6,727 nt of DNA from Anaerolineales bacterium (GTDB lineage Bacteria > Chloroflexota > Anaerolineae > Anaerolineales > UBA6663), in the NCBI GenBank assembly GCA_016789245.1, contig JAEURM010000107.1, forward strand, positions 1 through 6,727. Direction: 5' to 3'. The translations under genes and the position numbers were made by a program. The notes beneath the pieces are model-generated. The model saw only the letters and a list, made by a program, of their open reading frames with translations. It had not been told where the DNA came from and did not search any database. Below, piece by piece: positions 1 through 4,900 of the stretch; position 1 is the stretch's first letter, and each line of letters begins with the position of its first letter.

Positions 1-281
1 TGGAAGTGACGGCCAACCGCAAACTGCGTTATCCGTGGGAGGCCGGCAATGAGGGCCGAGGCCACAACACAGAAGTGGAATTTAGCTTGAATGCCGTAGC
101 CGGTGGCACCCAACTTGATTTGAATCACACCGGCTACAAAACAGGCGGCGAGTGGGAACAAATTTACGAGATGACGGCGCAAGCGTGGGGCTTCTTCCTA
201 GGCAACTTGAAGGCGTATTTGGAAAATGGCCCAGATCAACGCGCCATGGCGTTGGGCCAAAAAGTGGCCGCACAAAATTAG
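1..281 (+). CDS. SRPBCC / AHSA1-type domain protein, C-terminal part (5' end outside window)
   Basis: The visible 93 residues (first full codon at 3-5) look like the C-terminal half of an AHSA1/START-like SRPBCC domain. Beta-strand pieces TEVEFSL and GGTQLDLNHTGYK are followed by a conserved Trp and a long closing helix (GEWEQIYEMTAQAWGFFLGNLKAYLENG), the usual end of this fold. SRPBCC domains form a helix-grip cavity that binds hydrophobic ligands or partner proteins; no specific ligand can be inferred. A GTG at 6-8 could be called as a start, but the fold needs about 60-70 more upstream residues and the frame is open to the edge, so the gene is truncated by the window. It ends in TAG, has a short polar tail, and is convergent with the phosphotransferase gene, so it is not part of the large minus-strand operon. 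The family call is fairly secure; the function is unknown. Confidence 0.8.
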   Translation, partial: EVTANRKLRYPWEAGNEGRGHNTEVEFSLNAVAGGTQLDLNHTGYKTGGEWEQIYEMTAQAWGFFLGNLKAYLENGPDQRAMALGQKVAAQN

Positions 282-290
282 GTTAGCTTT

Positions 291-326
291 GCTACTGGCC
301 CGCTATTCAAATAGCGGGCCAGTAGC
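291..326. terminator. Perfect 17-bp inverted repeat between convergent genes; possible bidirectional terminator
   Basis: The left arm (291-307, GCTACTGGCCCGCTATT) is the exact reverse complement of the right arm (310-326), with CA between them. In practice this gives a 16-bp stem with a 4-nt loop. It fills most of the gap between two converging stop codons (281 and 327), and its right arm directly abuts the phosphotransferase stop. Position and symmetry fit a bidirectional terminator. Neither side has a proper T-tract: the plus side continues TTAATTGCG and the minus side AAAGCTAACC. It could therefore act as an mRNA 3'-end stabiliser or depend on another factor. Confidence 0.7.
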
Positions 327-1385
327 TTAATTGCGCCACAACTCCCCGCACTGCAAATCATCACACGCTGTCAGCGCACGTTGGAGCATGGGAAGCCACA
401 CGTTCACCAACTCCGCGCCGGAGCCACGGCAATATTCCACTGCAATGTAAATGCCCATCGCCACGCACAGCCGATAGTCATCCCACAACTGCTCCCACGC
501 GTAATCCTTCACGCCGCGCTGAAGCAAGCTAGCGTGATAGTGCTTCAGCACCGGCACTTCTAACTGCCGCCGTGTTTCTATCTCCCAATCCAACACCATC
601 GCATAAGCCAAATCATAAACGCCCAACCAAGTGGTTAAACTCCAATCAAAGGGTTGGCGGTCTATGATGAAAATAGGCCGCATCCCTTCACGTGGCACCA
701 AAATATTATTGTGGCCCACATCGCCGTGAATGAGGGTGAAGCCGTTTGGCGTTGAAGTGCGGGCTAGCATTTTTGGTGGATGATGAGCGAAAAACGTGCG
801 CAGAAATTCTGGCCAATGCGGCTGTAACACGGCGGCATGATGTTGCAGAATGTGGCTCAAGCCTTGCTCGGCCATATCCGCAAACCGCAGAATATGCGCG
901 GCGCTATGTTGCGGCGGCGTGGCCCAATGGTGCGCGTGCAATGCGGCCAGCCCTTCGGCCAGCGCCAAGCCGTATTCAAATGTGGGTGTTTTCGCGGCGG
1001 CTTCCACGTGCGTCTCGGTCACATCATCCAGTAGCAAGTAGTAACGCCGCTCGGCTTCAGAGTAGGCCGCCGAGTAGCAACGTAAAAGTGGCGCATCTCC
1101 CACGCCCACGTAATCGCGCCTGTAGTAATTCACCTCGGAAGCGCCAAAGAAATCATCCCCTAAATCTGCCTGCACCATTTTTAGAAACAGCCGCTCAGGC
1201 CGTGCGCCGTGCGCATCTGCGCTGTAACGCACTTTCAGCCGCGCGTTAGCAGACCAGTTGCCCCGGCCCGTTTCCACTTCAATGGCCTCCACCGCGCCCG
1301 CCGTAAGCGCGCCGCTGGTGGTGAGCGCATGCGTGAGCCACTCTGGAGTTACCTGTGTGAGTTGAGTGATAAAGGTGCTTTGCAT
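327..1385 (-). CDS. APH/ecdysteroid-kinase-like small-molecule phosphotransferase
   Basis: This 352-residue protein has a complete kinase-like phosphotransferase fold. Visible elements, in order, are a glycine-containing N-lobe, the ATP-binding Lys at about 69 (LFLKM), a candidate helix-C Glu at 84 (SEVNYYR), a hinge at 116-122 (YLLLDDV), the Brenner motif HGDVGHNN at 220-227 with catalytic Asp222 and metal ligand Asn227, and the DFG-equivalent Asp242 in IDRQ. HGDxxxNN with ID(R/W)Q resembles the ecdysteroid kinase-like/DUF1679 branch more than classical aminoglycoside kinases. Proteins of this clan phosphorylate hydroxyls of sterols, choline, sugars or antibiotics; the substrate here is unknown. 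No signal peptide or membrane segment is visible, so it is probably cytosolic. The ATG at 1385 shares one base with the upstream glycosyltransferase stop (TAATG) and has GGAG at 1394-1397, 8 nt away, so translation is probably coupled. It is the last gene of the operon. Confidence 0.88.
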   Translation of the reverse strand: MQSTFITQLTQVTPEWLTHALTTSGALTAGAVEAIEVETGRGNWSANARLKVRYSADAHGARPERLFLKMVQADLGDDFFGASEVNYYRRDYVGVGDAPLLRCYSAAYSEAERRYYLLLDDVTETHVEAAAKTPTFEYGLALAEGLAALHAHHWATPPQHSAAHILRFADMAEQGLSHILQHHAAVLQPHWPEFLRTFFAHHPPKMLARTSTPNGFTLIHGDVGHNNILVPREGMRPIFIIDRQPFDWSLTTWLGVYDLAYAMVLDWEIETRRQLEVPVLKHYHASLLQRGVKDYAWEQLWDDYRLCVAMGIYIAVEYCRGSGAELVNVWLPMLQRALTACDDLQCGELWRN

Positions 1386-2650
1386 TAATGATGCTCCGCA
1401 TGCCGCTCAATGATTTCCACTGCCCGCGCCACCCCCTCCTCGGCGCGGATTTTTTCGCCCAGCGCAGCGGCGCGCGCGCGTAGCGCGGAATCGTTGATGG
1501 CAGTGTTAATCGCCTCGGCTAGTTTTTCGGCGGTGAGTTTTTTGATGCTTGGGACGCGCGGGCCAACGCCCAACTTCACCACCACATCAGCCCACGCCAC
1601 TTGGTCGTTGGGCGCAAAAGCAGTGACGATGTTCGGCACGCCTGCCCGCAACCCCGCGCCGGTAGTGCCGGCCCCACCATGATGCACCACCGCCGCCATG
1701 CGTGGAAAAAGCCAGCTGTGCGGCACATCTTCAACAAAAAAGACGTTAGGTGGGAGTGCCTCGCTCGTTAGGCCGCCCCACCCCGCCGCCAGCACGCCGC
1801 GTTGCCCGCTTAGTTCCAGCGCCCGCAGGGCGAGGCGGGTTTGGCGTTCTGGGTTTTCATGGCTCATACTACCAAAGCCAACGTAAACGGGCGGTGGGCC
1901 ACTCTCTAAAAAACGCACCAAGGCTTCGGGCGGTTGCCAATCATTAGGCACCTCCAAAAACCAATAGCCGGTGATGTGCTGATATTCGTCCCAATCCGCT
2001 GGTTTGGGGAGGACGTGGGGGCTAAAGCCGTTGAGCCACGGCGTATTCACACTGCGGCTATAAGCCATCAATTCTGCGTATGATCGCCAAGGCCGTAGGC
2101 CCAGTTTCTTGCGCAGTGGATTAGTGAGTGGCCCGCTCATGATGTTCCACAACACGCCGTGCATGAGGGTATGAGTGAAACGGTTGTAGCCCGCGCCCAA
2201 AGAAAAGCGCGTGCCCATAAAGAACGAAGGAAACGCCCGCGTGGGTGTAAAGGGAACGGGAACTGCAAAAGCCGCCGGAATCTTTCGCACACTCACCGCT
2301 TCCAACGCACCGCTGGCGGTGGGGCTTTGAATGGCAAAGTCCACCTCCTGAATAGCCGCCCACACTTCCTCCTGCGCGTCAGCGCCCCGACGCATCATGT
2401 CCCGCATCATCCCCATTTGCCGAATAAAGTTTCCGCTCTTGATGACGGCTTGCGTTTCCGGCCTTAATGTAAACTCTTGCACGCTAAAACTGACCGGATG
2501 CGCCCTCACCCCATACGATTCAATCCATTCAGTGTAGTTGTAAGATGTAGCGAGGGTAGCCTGATGCCCAGCGCGTTGCAGGCCAACGGCCAGCGCTAGG
2601 TAAGGTTGAACATCGCCGCGCGTGCCAAAGGAGGACAGGAGGATTTTTAT
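1385..2650 (-). CDS. GT1 glycosyltransferase, sterol/glycopeptide (UGT80/Gtf) type, apparent ATA start
   Basis: The protein should have 421 residues, normal for bacterial GT-B enzymes of this type. The N-terminal domain opens with KILLSSFGTRGDVQPYLAL, whose GTRGDVQP loop is a hallmark of sterol glucosyltransferases and vancomycin-type Gtf enzymes; Asp13 is the position proposed as the base in Gtf proteins. The C-terminal domain has VGFGSM at about 257-262, VPHSWLFP at about 309-316, the nucleotide-sugar signature HHGGAGTT at 323-330, and NDQ at 348-350, where Asp-Gln usually contacts the sugar. The expected role is transfer of a hexose from an NDP-sugar to a hydroxyl on a lipid, sterol-like or polyketide acceptor; donor and acceptor are inferred only by class. 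No ATG, GTG, TTG or CTG lies between the in-frame stop at 2693-2695 and the conserved N-terminus. ATA at 2648-2650 has GGAG 8 nt upstream and is the best start. The first canonical start, GTG at 2507-2509, would delete the GTRGD motif. Confidence 0.86.
   Translation of the reverse strand: MKILLSSFGTRGDVQPYLALAVGLQRAGHQATLATSYNYTEWIESYGVRAHPVSFSVQEFTLRPETQAVIKSGNFIRQMGMMRDMMRRGADAQEEVWAAIQEVDFAIQSPTASGALEAVSVRKIPAAFAVPVPFTPTRAFPSFFMGTRFSLGAGYNRFTHTLMHGVLWNIMSGPLTNPLRKKLGLRPWRSYAELMAYSRSVNTPWLNGFSPHVLPKPADWDEYQHITGYWFLEVPNDWQPPEALVRFLESGPPPVYVGFGSMSHENPERQTRLALRALELSGQRGVLAAGWGGLTSEALPPNVFFVEDVPHSWLFPRMAAVVHHGGAGTTGAGLRAGVPNIVTAFAPNDQVAWADVVVKLGVGPRVPSIKKLTAEKLAEAINTAINDSALRARAAALGEKIRAEEGVARAVEIIERHAEHH
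1394..1397 (-). promoter_or_regulatory. Ribosome binding site GGAG for the phosphotransferase
   Basis: GGAG on the minus strand lies 8 nt before the ATG at 1385, inside the 3' end of the glycosyltransferase gene. The same core and spacing recur upstream of the membrane-protein gene and the glycosyltransferase, so this is the local translation-initiation pattern. Confidence 0.7.
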
Positions 2651-3489
2651 GTGAGAAACTCCAAGATACGGGCGTTCACCATTTCCGGCTGGTCAAAATT
2701 CAGGGCATGGCCGGCGTTGGGGATGAGGGCGGTTTGCAGATTGGGGATAAATTTTTGGGCGCGGCTGAGGGCGGCCTTGTAATCATAAATCACTTCACCA
2801 TCCCCTAACATCAACAAAGTGGGCGTGCGGATTTGGCGGAGTTGTTCATCGGTGAAGTTGGGCGGGAGGTACATGCTGTAGCGAAAATCCGTCGTCGTCA
2901 TCATCTGCCGGATGGCGGGCGCGGCAAGCGGATTGGCCGTGCCGGTGATGAGTTTTTGGCGCGTGGCAGTGGATAAGCCCGGCCACAGGATGAGGAACAT
3001 CCGTAAGAAGAACACGGGCCGAATGGATAAAAGACTAGCCGGGGCCATGAGAATGAGTTTGGTCACGCGCTCCGGGCGAGAGAGTGCCGTTTGGGCCGCC
3101 ACAAAGCCGCCGTAAGAAAGGCCCGCCAACGCGGCGCGTTCAACTTGCAATCCGTCCAGTAACTCGCCTATCCAATCTGCAAAATCACTGGGTTGTTTGA
3201 AGGGTTGCGTTTGCACGCTCTTGCCCATATCGCCCAAAATATCCGGCGCATAAATGCTATAGTGCTGGCTCAACGCGCCTACGTTGGGATACCACATGGT
3301 GGAGCTAATAGCCTGCCCGTGAATGAGCACCAGCGGAGGGGCATTTTGCGGGCCACACACGTTCACATGAGTTTTGCCAAAGCGCGTTGGCACAGCCACA
3401 GACTCGACCGGCACAGGCCACAGGGCCAGCGTGGAGTCATACGCGGCAAAGTAACGGGCTTGGCCTTCGGAGGTTTTGAACATACTCAT
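2647..3489 (-). CDS. Alpha/beta hydrolase, carboxylesterase-like
   Basis: This 280-residue cytosolic alpha/beta-hydrolase has a complete catalytic set. It shows the oxyanion-loop HG at 57-58 (LVLIHG), nucleophile elbow GLSYGG with Ser125, acid Asp230 in LMLGDGE, and His261 in NAGHALNFDQPE. A lid-like hydrophobic segment (about 155-172) precedes a proline- and methionine-rich stretch. The N-terminus (MFKTSEG...YDSTLALWPVPVES) and the RFGKTHV strand resemble a Bacillus-type carboxylesterase group, YbfK-like from memory; substrate is unknown. Several starts are possible: TTG at 3526-3528, ATG at 3502-3504, ATG at 3487-3489 and ATG at 3481-3483. I chose 3489 because GGAG lies 9 nt upstream (3499-3502), while the two earlier sites have none. 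The stop codon overlaps the ATA start of the glycosyltransferase, so the two are probably translated together. A 79-nt gap separates it from the membrane-protein gene. Confidence 0.88.
   Translation of the reverse strand: MSMFKTSEGQARYFAAYDSTLALWPVPVESVAVPTRFGKTHVNVCGPQNAPPLVLIHGQAISSTMWYPNVGALSQHYSIYAPDILGDMGKSVQTQPFKQPSDFADWIGELLDGLQVERAALAGLSYGGFVAAQTALSRPERVTKLILMAPASLLSIRPVFFLRMFLILWPGLSTATRQKLITGTANPLAAPAIRQMMTTTDFRYSMYLPPNFTDEQLRQIRTPTLLMLGDGEVIYDYKAALSRAQKFIPNLQTALIPNAGHALNFDQPEMVNARILEFLT
2648..2650 (-). other. Apparent non-canonical ATA start codon in an ATAA start/stop overlap
   Basis: On the minus strand the sequence reads CTC ACA TAA in the hydrolase frame and ATA AAA ATC CTC in the glycosyltransferase frame. 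Start and stop share three bases as ATAA, the counterpart of the common ATGA junction. One G-to-A difference would turn ATG into ATA and, at the same base, TGA into TAA. Confidence 0.7.
2659..2662 (-). promoter_or_regulatory. Ribosome binding site GGAG that decides the glycosyltransferase start
   Basis: Minus-strand GGAG is separated from ATA by 8 nt (TTTCTCAC). Spacing and core are identical to the sites in front of the ATGs of the membrane-protein and phosphotransferase genes. The internal GTG at 2507-2509 has no comparable site, so this element supports initiation at ATA. Confidence 0.7.
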
Positions 3490-3498
3490 GGCATTCAA

Positions 3499-3502
3499 CT
3501 CC
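3499..3502 (-). promoter_or_regulatory. Ribosome binding site GGAG for the hydrolase
   Basis: GGAG on the minus strand is 9 nt before the ATG at 3489. It favours this start over the upstream TTG and ATG candidates at 3528 and 3504, which have no purine-rich site in front of them. Confidence 0.6.
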
Positions 3503-3532
3503 ATTGAATTTAGCACACACCCGTCCAAAAAA

Positions 3533-3552
3533 CGTTACGGCGCGCGTTACGG
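3533..3552. repeat. Tandem 8-bp direct repeat CGTTACGG in the 79-nt intergenic gap
   Basis: CGTTACGG occurs at 3533-3540 and again at 3545-3552, a 12-nt period, in the only sizeable gap of the minus-strand block. On the minus strand a GATAAT hexamer (plus 3559-3564), one mismatch from a -10 box, lies just upstream. The best -35 candidate (CTGAGT, 16-nt spacer) is poor. The repeat itself is certain; a role as an operator or internal promoter element for the hydrolase gene is only possible. Confidence 0.35.
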
Positions 3553-3568
3553 GCGAACATTATCCGTT

Positions 3569-4213
3569 TTAGCCGCGTACACTCAGTGAATTTGAATGCG
3601 CGAAATCGCTCGGCCCGCTCTTTAACAACTGCCAACCAATGGGCGCTGAGCCAGCCAACAAGAGCGCCATGGCCAACGGGTAAAGCACGGGCAGTTCAAT
3701 GGCTAAGGCTTGGGCGATAAAAAAGCACACTCCGCCAGCAATTAGAAAGAGACCTGACCCAATTGACGAACGTCCTAAGCGCAATAAACCAATGCCGTTT
3801 ATCACATGGGTGAGCGGCCACAACAAACCTAAAATGCCCATCAGCACAAACTCAGGGTGCGCATAAAACAAAGTCGCCATGGCCGCATCAAAGTTCCCGG
3901 CGGAAACGGCACTGGGCACCTCGGCGCGCACCAATGCAACGTAAACCACGCGCATGGCCAAACCAAACGGGCCGAACGCTCCGGCAAACAGGCCCAATAT
4001 GATGCACAGCAAACCGTAGATAGGCATTTGCTGGCCGATGATTCCAGCCAAAGCCAAATACAGAGGGATGAACAGAATCATGCCATAGTATCCAATCACG
4101 CCTTCTAAAGCTTGCTGACCAGCTAAAAAGGCCAACGCGGCCAACAAACCAAGAAGCGGGCCAAGGATGCAGGCTAAGCCTTGCAGACGGTTAACTAAAT
4201 TTTTGTAGTGCAT
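3569..4213 (-). CDS. Six-helix integral membrane protein of unknown function
   Basis: I do not recognise this 214-residue protein as a named family. It is very hydrophobic with about six predicted membrane helices (roughly residues 12-30, 40-60, 66-90, 118-142, 149-169 and 171-193). A longer, more polar stretch (about 92-117, with VRAEVPSAVSAGNFDAAM) lies between helices 3 and 4, and the tail is short and polar. The general look is that of DUF4386-like small membrane proteins common beside regulators in Chloroflexota and Firmicutes, but this is only a resemblance. No transporter signature, catalytic motif or cysteine pair is obvious. The ATG at 4213 is supported by GGAG at 4222-4225, 8 nt upstream. 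It starts 14 nt after the response-regulator stop, so it is co-transcribed with the two-component genes and could be a partner or target of that system. Confidence 0.82.
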   Translation of the reverse strand: MHYKNLVNRLQGLACILGPLLGLLAALAFLAGQQALEGVIGYYGMILFIPLYLALAGIIGQQMPIYGLLCIILGLFAGAFGPFGLAMRVVYVALVRAEVPSAVSAGNFDAAMATLFYAHPEFVLMGILGLLWPLTHVINGIGLLRLGRSSIGSGLFLIAGGVCFFIAQALAIELPVLYPLAMALLLAGSAPIGWQLLKSGPSDFAHSNSLSVRG

Positions 4214-4221
4214 GCTATCGT

Positions 4222-4225
4222 CTCC
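4222..4225 (-). promoter_or_regulatory. Ribosome binding site GGAG for the membrane protein
   Basis: Minus-strand GGAG lies in the 14-nt gap after the response-regulator stop (4228-4230), 8 nt before the ATG at 4213. It shows independent initiation within a shared transcript. Confidence 0.7.
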
Positions 4226-4227
4226 AA

Positions 4228-4896
4228 TTAATTGTCCGTCCGGCCTAGCCCCGCCTCACGTGCACGGAGAATGGCTTGGGCGCGGTCGGCCACTTGCAGT
4301 TTGCTAAAGATACTGGTGATATGGTTGCTCACCGTCTTGCCGCTGATGACGAGCTTTTCGGCGATAGATTTGTTATCGGCGCCCTGCGTCATTAATTGCA
4401 GAACTTCGCGTTCGCGCTCCGTGAGTTCTGGAAACGCCTCGCTGGGCGCGGCGGGGTTGGGAGCGGCGTTCAAATTCTGAAAGAACGTCATCATGCGCGC
4501 CGCAATGGCCGGGCCAAACACCGCCTGCCCGCCCGCCACCGCCCGAATGGCCAACAAAATTTCATCGTGATGCGCGCCCTTCAACACATAGCCACGCGCC
4601 CCAGCCTTCATGGCCGCAAACACGGAGGCATCATCTTCCAGCATCGTCACCATGATGATGCCCAAGCCCGGTTGTTCCGCCAGAACGCGGCGCGTGGCTT
4701 CAATGCCGTTCATGCCTGGCATGTGAATATCCATCAACACCACATCCGGCTTCACCGCCGTGACTTGGGTGAGTGTGTTTTCACCATCGGTGGCCTCACC
4801 CACCACTTCAATATCCGGCATGGCGGTGAGCAGGGCGCGCAGGCCCGCGCGGAAGAGCGTATGGTCATCAGCAATTAGAACGCGAATTTTGTTCAT
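4228..4896 (-). CDS. NarL/FixJ-family two-component response regulator (REC + LuxR-type HTH)
   Basis: From the ATG at 4896 the protein has 222 residues, typical for the family. The receiver domain (about 4-120) has the acidic pair Asp10-Asp11 (IADDH), phospho-acceptor Asp56 (VVLMDIHMPGMNG), Thr84 (IMVTM) and Lys106 (GYVLKGA). A linker rich in Ala and Pro (about 143-156) leads to a LuxR/GerE helix-turn-helix (about 157-216) with LTEREREVLQL and the recognition region ISGKTVSNHITSIFSKL. Phosphorylation by the neighbouring kinase is expected to promote dimerisation and DNA binding. A start at 4959 is possible in frame, but it adds 21 basic residues unlike the family and overlaps the kinase gene. 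MNKIRVLIADDH is the classic N-terminus. The ATG follows the kinase stop by 4 nt and has no clear Shine-Dalgarno site, so it probably depends on coupled translation. Confidence 0.95.
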   Translation of the reverse strand: MNKIRVLIADDHTLFRAGLRALLTAMPDIEVVGEATDGENTLTQVTAVKPDVVLMDIHMPGMNGIEATRRVLAEQPGLGIIMVTMLEDDASVFAAMKAGARGYVLKGAHHDEILLAIRAVAGGQAVFGPAIAARMMTFFQNLNAAPNPAAPSEAFPELTEREREVLQLMTQGADNKSIAEKLVISGKTVSNHITSIFSKLQVADRAQAILRAREAGLGRTDN

Positions 4897-4900
4897 GGGT

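Noticed and set aside
746..1249. 167-codon open frame on the plus strand
   Set aside because: It is antisense within the phosphotransferase gene, which has a full set of kinase motifs. The translation is rich in Arg, Ala and Pro with no recognisable domain, as expected for a shadow frame in GC-rich coding DNA.
2121..2363. 80-codon open frame on the minus strand inside the glycosyltransferase
   Set aside because: It is in a different frame of the same strand within a well-supported gene, and has no ribosome binding site or family features.
2507..2509. GTG as the glycosyltransferase start
   Set aside because: It would remove the first beta strand and GTRGDVQP loop, and leave a 138-nt untranslated gap in an otherwise tightly packed operon. 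No good ribosome binding site precedes it.
3490..3528. Longer hydrolase starting at TTG 3528 or ATG 3504
   Set aside because: No Shine-Dalgarno sequence precedes either, and the extra residues do not look like part of the fold. The ATG at 3489 has GGAG at 9 nt.
4396..4878. 160-codon open frame on the plus strand
   Set aside because: It lies antisense to the response regulator. Its His/Arg-rich composition and lack of motifs mark it as a shadow.
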